Below, piece after piece: positions 24,322-36,846 of a DNA stretch of 64,000 nt (position 1 is its first letter; each line of letters starts with the position of its first letter). The DNA comes from Diadema setosum. Taxonomy: Eukaryota; Echinodermata; Echinoidea; Diadematoida; Diadematidae. Made by a program: the position numbers and the translations under genes. Below the pieces are notes generated by a model. It did not search any database, was not told the origin of the DNA, and saw only the letters and a program-made list of their open reading frames with translations. Where the stretch lies: NCBI GenBank assembly GCA_033980235.1, contig CM067067.1:22465403-22529402 (forward strand), given 5' to 3'.

Positions 24322-27300
24322 AGCTCTGAGAAGTAACATTGGTCTTGTAAATCCACTGTCGCATGGCAAGAATAAATTGCATCCAAATGACACAAAACTT
24401 TAATAAACAGAGTTGTCAAGAAAATTTCACAGTTGCGTATGACAGAGAAACAAGCTCAGTCAAGATTTGTTTACCTTCCTTTATTTGTTCTTTTTCAATA
24501 CGGTTTAAGAAAACAACAACACAATATCAGCCTCAGAGTTGTTTTACAGTGAGTCTGTAGATGAACCTTACTATGTAGACAATACAGATGATATAAAGAC
24601 AAACTGAATGAAACTGATTCTAAAGTAATATGTTTTTAACACAGCCTTATAGGAGTTTCATGTGAAAGTGATTTGAAATTCATACCATGTTTCAACAAAC
24701 CTTTAACCCTGACAACTTTGGGAAAACGTAAGGAGAACAAATGCTTTGCCTGTGGCAATAAAGTGGAAGAAGAGTGCAAGGGGGGTACCGTCTTTAAAAC
24801 AGATACACAACGAAAGCCTTCTCTGGGTAGGTTTCCATAACAATTACTGGTCTCGATTCCAGCTCAGTGCCACATGTCACACTGTACCAAATGTCACAAT
24901 GAACCCAAAGCAACCTCGCGCGTATACCTTTTGCAGAAATGTAATACAAAGAATTCTGTCCAAATTGATAAAAACAACATTTCACAAAGTATTCAAAACA
25001 TAAATGTTCTAATTGTTTGTGTCAAAAATGTGAAAATTGTTCAAATGTACATGTACTGTTCTATAAAATTATGCACATTTAGGTACAGGCAACTGTGTTA
25101 GTAAACAAAACATAGAGATCAGTGGTATACGATCCATGCACGTGATCAGTGCATGGTGTGTCATTTCGTGTGGACTATACACATGCATGTTGAGTATATC
25201 AGCACAACATTACCGCGAGAGCATTTTAGCAGCCATGCAGGTTGTCCGGACATTGTCACAGTAAAGTCACAATAATATCGGAGTAATTACCCTAGCTGAC
25301 TATTAAAGAAGGTAGAAGTTGGAAAAATTTACCATGGCAACGTCCCAAGCAACATTTTGCGTGGAGTGTCTTTATCAGTCAGGGTAAAAAAAAAAAAAAA
25401 AAAAAAAGATTGTCCAGACATTGTCACTGTGACAGTAACTCTGGTTGAAAGGGCTCTGTTAAAACAGGGCTTTAGAAAGGAGGCTGTTAAACTGCTTGGG
25501 GCAATGACAGAATAACCACTCTCTCTGTAGTCGTTTCTGTGTATGGACCTGATGTACGCTGAAGAGGAAATGACATGAAAAAGCGTAGTTGTACTAGGAA
25601 AACTCGGTGTGTGACGCACAAAATGCACGCTTAGAGCTGATGGCTTACATGTTTTTAGAGGTGAGTATAATCCCTAAACCGCTCTTTCTATTCTGCTGCA
25701 AGAATAATCTTATAAAATCAAGTCAATAGATTGCACTGATAATGCATATTTCATGCAAAGTGTGACCGACTTTCACCATTTCTGTGGTGCATAATGGAAA
25801 GTTTAAACTGATGACAATTTCAGATGCACTTGCCATTTGACCTTTTGTGTTTGGAGGTTGTTTTTATTTTCCTTCATTTTTCCCCCTCTACATCTTGCAT
25901 GTTTATATCTGGGACTCACAGGCAAGGGACATGCTCTGAGTAATCGCTGCAAAGGGCGCAGCAACCTTTCGTTCAACGGCAAGGCAGTACTTGGCAACCT
26001 TGATCTTCCACAATCTGAAACTATGCCTGACGTCAACAAACATTAAATGCAATTTTGCGTGGACTTTACAGACTTTGGCTATTAAATGATACTAGAAACT
26101 GATCTTAATTCAGAACGGTTTTACATGGTATCACTGAAATAAAGTCGACGTTTGGTCCTTCTATTTCCTACTTCTCTTTACTTGGTTGTAGCAAACAAAG
26201 ACAGTAATGAATACTACTTACAAATTGGCACCTAATTTGCTATCTTTATACAAGAAAATTTGGGTGGAACACTTTGTGAGCATTTTAAATCCCTGCTATT
26301 CTATACACAAAATGCATCACCAGCAAATACCTATTCAGTTGGCAAAAGCAACATATTTTACTTTTCCTACTGAACCTAACCCATGAAGCAGATCGAAAGA
26401 AAAGAAGTCCTATATTCATGAACACAGGAAACACTTAAATTGAACTTGTACAGGTAGTAAGTTACAGTAAAATGTTAGACACATGCACTTTCCATGATAT
26501 CAAATAGAAGCTTTGCATGGTATTTGCAACAAATGAAAAAAAAAAGTTTGCAATATGATGATAGATGTTTTTCTCATACTACGTCAGTCTAAGCTCCGTA
26601 TTCGGTGATCTTAATAACAAAATTGGTTTAGGCCAGAGTCTTTGCAGTTAAAATACAAGTTCTTGTGGAATTTGGGTCACTGTCGTTGTTGTTTTGTTTT
26701 GTTTTGTTTTTCCTGAAGCTGCATCGTTTTTATCTTGGGCTAACATCGCTTGAAGATCTGTAAACATGTTGAGGTTGTCAACACCATAGCAGATATTGTG
26801 TCACGATCCCTCTGGTGGTTTGATGTGGGAATATCATGAACTATTCCAAATCCCAACAGAGAAAGGGGGGAAACAGTATAAGTGAAATGGTTCCAAATAA
26901 CCCCAGTGTTTTTAGAGAGAAAGAGAGAGATGGACCAGCTTGGGAAGGGGGGGGGGGGGGGGGATTGAATAGCAATGAAAATGAAAGGGGTTGAATAATG
27001 ACTTAGAACATTGTTTGTTATGTACTAGGGCTGAGGCTTTGGAAGGAGGGAATATCTCCTGAAGCGTCCAGCATTACACAGGAGTGTCTAATTGTACACG
27101 GCAGAAAGAACATTTCTGGGGGAGAAGAATGAGATGAAGAAGGAATGTAAAACACATTTTAGAGAGATATCTTCTGATGTGGACAACAGCATGTTTAGGT
27201 GGATTGCAATCATCAAAAAAGACCAACCCCGGCATACAAGAAGAAGAAGAAGAAAAAAGAAGCACCAAATCTAACACAAGAAAATGCAAAAATAATTATG

Positions 27301-27499
27301 CAAAAGTGCCTTCTGTAATTTGTTTGTTTTATTCTGTGTTTTTTTGTTTGTTTTTGTTTTTAAATAAATCAGAGAACATAAAAACATTTAACAGCGCCAA
27401 TATGAACACAAATGTGGCCTCAGTGAACCACAAGAGGGGGAGGGGAAACACAAGCAAACAAAAAACACACACAAACAAACAAACAATTACAGGATGGGC
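24322..27499. other. AT-rich non-coding sequence
   Basis: Holds a poly-A run (25386-25407), TTTTG repeats (26693-26711), G17 (26947-26963), AGA repeat (27239-27257) and AAAC repeats (27452-27486). A slightly GC-richer patch (25890-26040) is open in one frame on each strand. No gene, RNA or element is recognised. Confidence 0.5.
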
Positions 27500-27860
27500 A
27501 ACATCAACATAAAATTCTGGCCCGAGACGAGATCGTTTTCCTAGATTTGCCTCCACCCACCTTGTGGCGCGGTGCCTCGGAGGATGCAATGAGACCTTGT
27601 TGACAGGTTTTGATCACGTTGCAGGTGATCCCCGATCTACAGTACCTAGGAGCTCCTCCAACGCAGGTTCTCCCCCGATTCTTCTCTCTCCTTGTTCTTT
27701 TCCCGCTTCTCTGTCGAATGCTCGCCGCTACTCTTCGGATATCTGATGAGAAACAAAAGCGAACGATAGCAACGTGAGCATCATCGGTCACAGGAGAACG
27801 AACCATCCCTCTCCCACTCCAAGGGGGGAAGACTTTTTACCACTACCAGCTACAATGTAC
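27500..27860. other. GC-balanced unique block, candidate regulatory sequence
   Basis: Unique sequence with several CpGs (for example near 27567-27575 and 27720-27736) and overlapping open frames on both strands (100 codons minus, 60 plus). No protein motif. It sits in AT-rich DNA, so it stands out by composition only. Confidence 0.28.
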
Positions 27861-28787
27861 ATAGAATCCGAGCTCAAGTACAGCTCTCTGATTAAAAGAA
27901 TTTGCACCCCCTCGGTTTGATCAGATTGTTGCATTTGTTTTTTCTTTTCTTTTCTGAGGCTCACTTTATCGATCAGGAATCAACAACTCCTTCGCTTCCA
28001 GGTCAAAATCCTCTCCTCCCACCTTTCCCAATGTTGACACCATGTTAGCAGGAAAGGTCAATGGCACTAGGCACCAAGGAGACAGCGGATGCCACATTCC
28101 ATATATGAAACTGCCTTTTGATCTGCCAATGAGAAGGGAAGGATGTCTTGAATCTTACTTCTTCCCTTTTCTTTCCTTCTTTTTTTTTTTTTGTAAGCAC
28201 TCAAGGCATCTCACTTAATATGTGATCGGAGCATCTGTTATTGAGGTTGTGATTGGGTGGTGGGTGGGTTGGATTCACAAGTTGTCATCATTGTTATCAT
28301 CCACACATTTGACGACGTAATGTGGAGAGGTGAGGAGGATCGGGCAAACAATGTGACATTTATGACAAGTAGAAACAACTTCTACGATCCAGCAGTGTCC
28401 AATAATATCATGCTGTGGTTTATTTTCATTTTTTTTTAATCTTTTGATTCAAAGAAATCATAAATATATAAAACAAATTAGCAATTTATACAACATGAAT
28501 ACTCAAATCAGAAATGTGACAAGAGGTTAAGAGTACGTATGTATTCCGCTATGAGAATATGATGATGGAGCTATGTGTCCACACCCTTTTACCGAAAGTC
28601 GCATCTGCAATAGATCATTTCAGTAATGTATTGCAATACATGGATGATTCTTTTCCTGCAGCCTAGTAATGAACCACTAAATAGCTATTAATTTACCTGC
28701 TCCCTCCAATCAAGTTCTATACGCAGTAGGTTGGAATTCACTCTGTTATTGCTAGGTAGGGCAAACCTCCAGCAAGCTTTGTGGTCG
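27861..28787. other. Non-coding sequence
   Basis: Poly-T (28179-28192) and short frames only. The stretch 28010-28140 is unique and GC-balanced. No gene recognised. Confidence 0.5.
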
Positions 28788-29357
28788 TTAAAGGACAAGT
28801 TCACCTTCATAAACATCTAGGATTGAGAAAATGCAGCAATATTAGCAGTAGAACACATCAGTGAAAGTTTGAAGAAAATTAGACAATCGATGCAAAAGTT
28901 ATGAATTTTTAAAATTTTTGTGTTGAAACTGCTGGATGAGGAGACTACTACAACTTGTGATGTCATATGCGTACAACAGTATAAAGAAAATGTAAAGAAA
29001 ATTCAACATATCTTCACTTTTTTTGCATAATAAAAGAGCACTTGACTTGCCTCTTTCTAAAGGCAGGGGGAATAATATTACCCATAACATATGTCAGTAA
29101 CAAGTCAAGGGAATGTGCACTTTTTTCAAAAGATGAAATTTTGTGAAATTCTCTTTATATTTTCCTATAGTGTTGTACTCATGTGACATCATATGCTGCA
29201 GTAGTCTTCTCATCCAGCGGTGACTGCACAAAAACTTCAAAAATTCATAAATTTTGAACGGATTGTCCGATTTCCCTCAAACTTTCAATGATGTGTTGTA
29301 CTAATATTGCTACATTCTCTCAATCCTTATGTTTATGAAGGTGAACTTGTCCTTTAT
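28788..29357 (+). mobile_element. Family B foldback MITE, full copy 1
   Basis: Starts TTAAAGGACAAGTTCACC and ends GGTGAACTTGTCCTTTAT, so the outer inverted repeats are nearly perfect. The left arm contains CAATCGATGCAAAAGTTATG and GGATGAGGAGACTACTA; the right arm carries their inverted counterparts (CTTCTCATCCAGCGGTGAC, GATTGTCCGATTTCCCTC). The arms are about 200-240 bp around a short centre containing TTGACTTG...CAAGTCAA. No coding capacity. The outer 30 bp differ from the copies at 54277 and 62850, while the inner sequence is shared. Confidence 0.92.
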
Positions 29358-30539
29358 AGGCAACATTTGTGAACAAAGCATGCATATAATTTGAAAACAT
29401 ATACCGAAACAGTCTAATGTTTTTGTTCTTGCAATACAACCTGCAAGAGAAATATATGAATATAATGGTTCACTTGAGTTCAACAGTGTGCATCCATTGT
29501 CTTTTGCAGTACACAAGTCACAGTTCATTCAACCACATTCGAACAATTTCATGAAAACACTACTGACATTCTGTCATGACAAATCAGAAATGCAGATCAT
29601 CATGGATGAGGAAATTCAATCACATTTTCTTCGGTATCATCAAGAATTGTGTAAATCTCAATGATCAACATGCTTCCGCTGCATGTAATACAGGAATATT
29701 TGAGCTTCGCGACTGATTCCACAAAGGTTGAAAGCGCAGTCACTGTCACGTGATTAAGTCATTCCTAAATAATCTAGTCTGGTTGTCAAACTTCTGGCTA
29801 TGACATCCTTTGCATGTGCTGTCTTCTGTTACAAATAATCAAAGCCAGACAGGCTACAAAATTCAGGCCAGTACTTCATCTACATGCGAATATGTTATAT
29901 TGTATATGTAGCTCCGGAGTTATTTGAAACAGGTTCACAGTATTACAGTCACCATATTATTACTGATATAAGAAAGATGACACAAAGACAAGACTACGAG
30001 TAACTTTCTGTGAGATGCAAAGGATTGAATGTGCTGTATAAAGGTGGTACGTGTACATCTCATTAGCCTGCAGACTACAGGTAGGTGGCAACCCACTGGC
30101 AACCCACTGGCAACCCACTGGTGAATATGTGGAGTTTTTCCGCACCTGAGAAGATACTGCGAGAAGTCGCTGCGACCGCCGAAGACATCAAGGTGATGTC
30201 CCTGCGACTTTCAGGTGAATATTAAAGGTGTCATCTTGTTCACCCTGGAGTCCCCTTCTTGATTCTATGAACGCGAGGCATTTTTAAATGGTCTTTCAGG
30301 TCACTGAGTTGTCATGACCAATCAGTTGCAGCAGTCCGAATGATGTCTCCTCCAGTGAGATAGGCCCACTCGGTCGTATCTTTAGTGAATTCAGGTGAAG
30401 GATAATTTCTGGAAAGTTTCATTTGTGGCTGGGACTCAGTCGAGATTTTAGTTGAGGCAGTCGCTTGAAGCTCTGATGTCTAGAAGAGAAGATCTGTGTA
30501 GAGTGTCCTGCACCTGGAGATTGTGGGCTAGGCGGGCTT
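29358..30539. other. Non-coding sequence with an 11-bp tandem repeat
   Basis: AT-rich to 29950. At 30086-30121 TGGCAACCCAC is repeated 3.3 times. Downstream, GTCGCTGCGACC (30155-30166) and CCCTGCGACTTTC (about 30199-30211) are GC-richer. No gene recognised. Confidence 0.55.
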
Positions 30540-30870
30540 AAGTTGGCTTACGTAAAGTGCTATGTTCCTTTTGCAAATGGGATGTGTCAAATGCATGACA
30601 TGTCATTTGCTTGTACGGCACCACATGAGCTGTCCCTGCCTTCCAAACTTCTCCAGAGTGGTCAAACTATGGCAGCATTATTCATCTTTCCCATGTTTGA
30701 AAAACGTTTCGAAACCCACTGTCAAAATGTGGCTTGCAAGGCCTCGGATTGGGTCTCTCGAGTTGTTGCGTTTATACCATCTCTATTGCGAGTCAAGAAG
30801 AAGGCCTTATTATTAGCTCCATTGCACTATGTGACCCGCGGAGCAGAAGTCATGTAGGTAAGGCGTATTT
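30540..30870. other. GC-balanced unique block, candidate regulatory sequence
   Basis: Two plus frames of 104 and 84 codons are open together. Includes the octamer-like word TTTTGCAAATGGG (30570-30582). The word TGTGACCCGCGGAGCAGAAG at 30830 resembles the start of the GTGACCCGC transposon family, but the matching end is not found. No protein family recognised. Confidence 0.28.
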
Positions 30871-31215
30871 GTACATTTGCATGGCGAGTAACAGGAAATG
30901 AGCAGAGTTCTGGAAGTTGGTGTGGGTACAAGTCCGAGCTACAGATATTATAAACGGATTTCAAAACAACTTTGCATATCATCTCTACAGAAAGGCATTT
31001 CTGGCTCAAACGCATTTGAGATAATTGCACTTTTCTTGGTGTTTCAGAAAGACACTTCTAATCCCATAATGAAAACAACTTTGAGTTTATCATCTGCCCA
31101 AATCTCCCTGAAAGTCAATTGGAAAACCTTAATTCTATGCCAGACAGGAGGTTTAAAAAAAATGCACCCTATGGTGTTAACTTCAGTCAATAAACTCAAG
31201 ATGAGGCGACCCCAC
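30871..31215. other. AT-rich non-coding sequence
   Basis: A 114-codon plus frame (30898-31242) runs from here into the next MITE, so it is a chance frame. Nothing else seen. Confidence 0.55.
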
Positions 31216-31604
31216 TTAAAGGGATTGTACAGTTCTGGTTGAGACCTAATTTCAGGTTTCTAACATTTTTAGGTGAGATAATGAGAAATCTCATATGAAA
31301 TATGAAAGAGCATGTAATTCTCTGAGGAATTCAACATTTATTTGATAAAAATTGGTTTTGAAATGGCTGAGATATCCAAAAAGAGCGATTCTAATAAAGT
31401 GTGGGACCCACACTTCATAACGATCACTTTGTTTTACTTTGTTTTTGGATGTTTTAATAATTCCAAACCCGATTTTCATCAAATAAACTTTGAATTCCTC
31501 TTAAAATGGTATGCTCTGTACTATATCATAAGTGTTTTCTTGGTATTTCGCAAAAATTTAAAAGCCCAATTCTCATCTCCACCAATACTGTACTATCCCT
31601 TTAA
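31216..31604 (+). mobile_element. TTAA-flanked foldback MITE, 389 bp
   Basis: Left edge TTAAAGGGATTGTACAGT, right edge ACTGTACTATCCCTTTAA. Inverted matches extend inward, for example TTGATAAAAATTGGTTTTG against CCAAACCCGATTTTCATC. The 126-codon plus frame inside is a by-product. Single copy in this window. TTAA edges suggest the same insertion preference as families A and B. Confidence 0.88.
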
Positions 31605-31689
31605 GCAGGATGATGTTGCTGTTATAGATGGCTTTCATGAAGGTGTCCTTTACATGAAAACAAGCTCTAGCAAATCAAAAAATCAACTG

Positions 31690-32215
31690 TGGGATGAAAT
31701 CTATTCAAACTCTTTAAACTAATTTTAAACTAATTTTTAAACTTTAAACTAAACTAAACTATAATCAAGCAAACTCTTAAGTCAAGTTTGTAATTCAGCA
31801 AATTTGCCGTGTGAATGGACACTGGAATCGTGGAGGGTGATTTGAAACTTAATTACAATTAAGTTTAAAATCACCATCCAGAGGTGTTTTGTGATCATGT
31901 TTCGCCAGAATTAAGCAACGAAACTAGCGTGTGAACATGATTGACCTCCAATCAAGTTTTTGGGGATGGAGCTTACGTGACCCCTCAACCGCTTCCATAG
32001 AAAACCTGTGCTACTACACAGGCTACACGTACAAGAGTGATTGACAGCAACTTGGAAAGAAGCCACACCTCCACTCCTTGCTCTGATATTAAAAACCGCA
32101 GAATCCATAAAGCTTCTTCCTGCGTGTGAACGGACGGTGATTTGAAAGTTACGCTGTAATTGCAAACAAGTTTGTAATCAGCTACTCAGTACGTGTGAAA
32201 AGGTCCTTTGATATT
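31690..32215. repeat. Probable decayed repeat with internal hairpin
   Basis: Begins with repeated TTTAAACTAA-type units (31715-31760). A near-perfect hairpin at about 31840-31880 pairs GTGATTTGAAACTTAATT with AATTAAGTTTAAAATCAC. Similar words recur, such as CGTGTGAATGG, GCGTGTGAACATG, GCGTGTGAACGG and ACGTGTGAAAAGG, spread over 400 bp. This suggests an old foldback element with subterminal repeats; edges cannot be set from one copy. Confidence 0.55.
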
Positions 32216-32376
32216 TGTATACTAACAATTATTCACTCTAAAAGTATTGAAAGAAATTGGAATGCGTAACTAACGGAGAGAAATGCTAATTCCAAGAACT
32301 GGTCTAGTTTGATGAGTTTCAGGAATCATCAGGGAAATGGCTGTGTTCTGGTTTCATATGAATCCAAAACACAGAA

Positions 32377-32411
<35 letters not shown>

Positions 32412-34000
32412 CGTTGTTGTTGTTGAAGGATTCAAGGAAAACATTAAGTATGAATATGTTTGGTTTCTTCCACTAACTATAGGCCTACTAGATGTAATAA
32501 TGGTTGTAATCCGATATCTCATGCCATAATTAAGATGTAGTGGACTGACAGTGACCTACGCAATCTTACAATACTTCCTTTGTGAGGAAGCCCTACGAGT
32601 GCTATGGCACATAAATATTCCACCCAACGGAAGCTAATCATGGTCAACATTTTTGTGAACAGCAAGTTGCTCAACAAAGTGGAAATGATGACTGTTTGCA
32701 AGAGGAACTAGACTGGCAATACATGAACTGTGAATCAGCATTATTGGAAACACTGTCTGTGTATATCACATTGAATATACTTCCTGCATTATCTGTTATG
32801 ACAATAGTAACAGAAATGCAGGAACATAATATGATACCCACCAAAAGGGGCAGAAATGGCAATGGGAAATTAAGAAACAAAGCACAAAGGCAAAAACTGA
32901 GAGATGTATGAAATGAGTAATAATGCAAAAGTTTGTGATCTACAATAAGCTGTACATAGGACACTCATTTGGTTGATGTTGTATGACAGTACATAATATG
33001 GACAAGTGGATCAATCTAAGGTTAAAGTTTTATCAAATCTGCAAATTTCAATTTTCCAAACTTAATGGCGACAGGGATCTGAACAATATGCCGCTTCACA
33101 GACCAGGCATTGATCCCGAATAAGCCTCATGCACTGAAATTTAAATGTTTGGTACTCTATTTTATAGCCTGTTCAAAAAAACTGCCAAAATGGAACTTTG
33201 TGTACCAATATGTGTGTACACTAATAATTAGACAATCCCATAAACAAACACACACAAATATATGCATATGGACTCAAAAACATCAAAATGATGTTCAGTG
33301 CAGCTGAGAGTACTGATCTCACAAAATGTGTGAATAAACTTACTGTTTGGTTCAAACATATCAACACAGCACCGCATTCATTTAAAATTTTGGTTTGGTT
33401 TTTACTAAGCAGTTTTTCTTTTCCAATGCGCCAGGTAATATTGTTGGCTTTTTGCCCCCCCCCCCCAAAAAAAAAAAAAAACCAACAACAACAACAAAAA
33501 AACAACTCATTATCCATGAAGAAAACAACAAACAATACCATATTAAAGCATTAGTTTGATTAACCTTGAATCTGGTGGAAAAAGTTTCACTCTGTCTTGG
33601 AGGATAAGTTAGAAAATGACAACTACACACCTGCCACAGTTGAATGTTTCAAAGGAAAGTTTAAAAGCACATAGGAGTGTACAGTGTCGTTTCTCTTTAT
33701 GCAGAGTCCTAATAGGTACCAGCAATAGACGGAAGATAATTGTCAGAAGTGCCGAAACACATGGCACCATCATACTGTTCAAGCATTATGAAACCGGCAT
33801 AATGGAACAGGATGCCTGTTTAAAGGAGGTTGGCAATCACTGCACAGTGCATCATGTAGGTCCTCTGGGTGCAGTGACTGCTAGTCTTTTGCCAAGGCCC
33901 TCTCGCTGTTTAGTGGTGAGCGAATTGGGGCAAACGAAGTGAGCCCAGCTGAGCGGAACAGCACGAGGGCGTTTTGAGATCTGATCTACATCCTTATGTT
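32216..34000. repeat. Non-coding DNA with (GTT)n microsatellite
   Basis: GTT repeat at 32380-32425, C12 followed by A14 (33455-33480), and chance open frames up to 108 codons. No gene recognised. Confidence 0.6.
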
Positions 34001-34230
34001 AGCCCTTTGAGTTAACGATTTGGGCTACTCGAATCGGGTAACAAAAATTGGCCAATGTGCGTGTCTGTCTGCCCGAGCCTAATTTGCATACAGTGAATGT
34101 ATCCCACTGACCTCTACTGGAGGTCAGTGATGCATATGCGAACAGGTCAGACAATGCCAAGACAGAGGATGTGGGCAGCATATAATTCCATTGGTCGACT
34201 GCACCCTGTTAAATATGATTATTCAGTAGG
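34001..34230. repeat. Possible decayed repeat with 10-bp hairpin
   Basis: Contains CACTGACCTC, a 5-nt loop, then GAGGTCAGTG (34109-34133), a perfect stem. The stretch also starts with TTAGCCCTTTGAGTTAACG, which is transposon-end-like but unmatched. Evidence is weak. Confidence 0.35.
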
Positions 34231-34790
34231 GTTACTGTGGTCATGAATGATAATGAAGAAAGCAATCTCAAAAGGTCCTCGCGCTGTCACACTTGGCTGG
34301 GCTCGCTTCGCTCGCTGGTTGTAGCCATCACACAGCCATTTTGCAGCAGGTGGGAAACAACCAATCAATGTGTGGAAGGAAGGTTTTTGCCATTTCAGTT
34401 GCCACATCTGCTGCCACATCTGCTGCAGTTCGTAAAGTACTCTTCATAAAATGGGCCCTTGGTCTACATTTCATTTCAAAATCATTTGTGCACTATCGCT
34501 CCCGTTATCATTGAACCACTGTTTTCATTCGCTGAACACTGAATTCAAGTTTCTCCCCCCCCCCCACCCTCAAATGGGTCCTGTTGCCTAAGACGTACAT
34601 ATCACACATGTCACAATATGACTTGTCTAATGAGATGTATTGCAAGGTTGAACAGGAGGTATTCAGCTACTTTTTATGTAACAATTCCTTCACATCAATC
34701 TCAAGGCTTGCCTTTGTCGTATCATACAGCTGTATTTAAAGGCAAGCAAATTCAACACGTTCATTTTGCAGGTAACAATCGGTACAGGTG
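34231..34790. other. Non-coding sequence
   Basis: C11 tract (34555-34565), a tandem TGCCACATCTGC pair (34399-34423) and short overlapping frames. No gene recognised. Confidence 0.5.
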
Positions 34791-35500
34791 CATACACTTC
34801 CAGCTCTGGCACTTTTGCATGCAATGGGAACCAGACATGGGGAGAGATTAATGGCCAAAGAAAAAATTTGTATTAAGTCAAGTTTAACTGCATGGGCTAG
34901 ATTGTTTGGGCAATCTATCAGAATGTGTGCAATCGTGACATTTGTTACACACAGCACAGGGAGGAATATGCGCTCGTACCGGTACCGCCTCACAAAGTGA
35001 CTCTCATTGTATGCGAAATCTGCAACCCGAGAGGGGCGGACACAAAAGCCTCGAAAATGAAAATGTGTCAGGCATGCATTCAGTACATACAAATCAGAAC
35101 ACGACAATACAGGGCTAAAAGAGTTGGTCATGGTTGGGTGTCTGTGTCTGTGTGTGTGTGTGTGTGTGTGTCTGTGTGTGTGTGTTGGGTGAGGGTGGGG
35201 GTGGGGAGGGCTGTTTCGATGAGGAGCAATCTTTGTATCAAGATCTGGGACAAGGTCATGGGCCGATTCGCTCAAATTGCGTTCTGTTGTTATTGTGCTA
35301 ATATGCTGCTTGCAGAGAAAACTCGCTGCCCCCGCTGCTCCAAAATGTAATGGCCACACATTCTTTGCCGATTATTACAGAGCTGACGGGGGAAAACATG
35401 TAGCCAGACGCTCGCTCTCTTTTGGGGGAACAAGCTGGAAATTGAGGCATTGAATGGCCAACTTCTCAAATGCCAGCCCATTTACTGCGAGCTGGAGCAA
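34791..35500. other. GC-balanced unique block with (GT)n; regulatory candidate
   Basis: GT repeat at about 35143-35186 splits a unique block. Two long frames (207 codons minus, 141 codons plus) overlap across the repeat and owe their His-Thr and Val-Cys stretches to it. The flanks, especially 35200-35500, are unique and moderately GC-rich. Candidate conserved non-coding DNA; no protein motif. Confidence 0.3.
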
Positions 35501-35761
35501 ATATTCATCAACATGATTTCTCTTTTTCCCCACTGCTGTCACACATTCTTTTTTTTTTTTTGGTTGTTGTTGTTGTCATTGTTAATGAATTGAAGATGCT
35601 AAACTGTGACAGGGAAGGGAATTTATAGTACTGGCAACCACTATGAACAGATCACGAGATAAAGGTACATTCTATTCATATCTGAGACCAACTTCCGATG
35701 CAATATACAAACTGTAGCATCATCCTTTCGAAAGTTACTAGAGCTGAAAGTGAAGAGTACT
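35501..35761. other. Non-coding sequence
   Basis: Poly-T (35550-35560) followed by GTTGTT repeats. No other feature. Confidence 0.55.
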
Positions 35762-36188
35762 TTAAAGGTACTAGCCCACATTTGCAAACCCAGGAAAAAT
35801 CAAAACTGTAAAAACAGGTCCAATATGACTTCAAGTACAAGTTATAACAGTAACATACCTCACCTGTCGCTCTTTAGATACCATTCGATAAAAGGGTGAA
35901 AATAATCGTTTTAAAATCAATTTTCAAACCGGGTCAACCCGACCCAAAATCGAATTACGAGCGCGGGCTATAGCTTCGTACATTGTACATGTAACACGTA
36001 CGTGGACCGGAGCTAGCGAGCGTTATATGCATGCATACGGATTACCGTGCATTTTCATTTATTTTTATGAAAGTAATGGACTAATTGGAACGAAATTTTG
36101 CACAGGTGTTACTGGAATCATACCCAAACTCCATGCTAACTATGAGACCAATTGCTGCAGGTTTACAAATGTGGGCTAATACCTTTAA
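35762..36188 (+). mobile_element. TTAA-flanked MITE with 25-bp inverted ends
   Basis: TTAA, then AGGTACTAGCCCACATTTGC on the left; the right end reads CAAATGTGGGCTAATACCT, then TTAA. The 25-bp inverted repeats differ at about two positions. The interior includes a CG-containing stretch (ACACGTACGTGGACCGGAGC) and no open frame. Single copy in this window. Confidence 0.92.
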
Positions 36189-36846
36189 AGGGTATCTCAT
36201 GCTCTGAATCCATAACATCTGGGAAAGCCTATGTCAGACTGAAAAGGAAGAATTCTATTAAAAAAAAATGCACAAAAGACAATTTCCCACTCATGGTCAC
36301 GATTCCAAACTTTGGAATCATAAAGAAGAATTGCCCTTTCAGAAAATATGAAAAAAAAAAATAAATGAAATTGACTGGGTAGACACATTTCAACTGTTTT
36401 GAGTCCTGACATAGAATTTGGACATACAACTTGTTGATGGTTTTGTGATGCAAGGTCACATATTAACTGAAAGTGTGATGTTTGATCAACACATATCTCA
36501 CTCTGATGTATGATATATCATACGTCTGTAAGAACAATGAACTTGGCTCTATGTCAAGTCCTCTGTGTACAAAGCAGTTCCAGTATGCCAAGTGTCTATA
36601 GAGACTTTTAATAGTTGTTAAAGTCCCATGTCAACAGATCCTTGCCATATGTATCACCAAACTTTATTTACTTTCAAGAGAAGATTCAAGAGCCTCATTA
36701 CCCCATTGATACATTTACTGCACTTGCTCTTCTCTGTAAGCTCCAATATGTGTGACTGCATACATTCAAAATGAATCAATCTACATGAAGGGTCCCTACA
36801 GTCGTCCCTGTACATGTATGTGGCAGAAAGATATTATCAGCACATT
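36189..36846. other. AT-rich non-coding sequence
   Basis: Poly-A run at 36351-36361 and short frames. No feature recognised. Confidence 0.6.

Noticed and set aside
30086..30121. Short direct repeats considered as a CRISPR-like array
   Set aside because: Only 3.3 copies of an 11-bp unit with no spacers, in eukaryotic DNA.
30830..30850. Possible third GTGACCCGC-family element
   Set aside because: Only about 9 bp match the terminus, and no inverted partner or target duplication is found nearby.
31342..31722. 126-codon plus-strand open frame
   Set aside because: Starts inside the 389-bp foldback MITE and runs through its right end, so it is transposon sequence.
34736..35359. 207-codon minus-strand open frame, the longest in the window
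   Set aside because: It owes its length to a GT microsatellite (His-Thr repeats), overlaps a 141-codon frame on the other strand, and shows no family motif.
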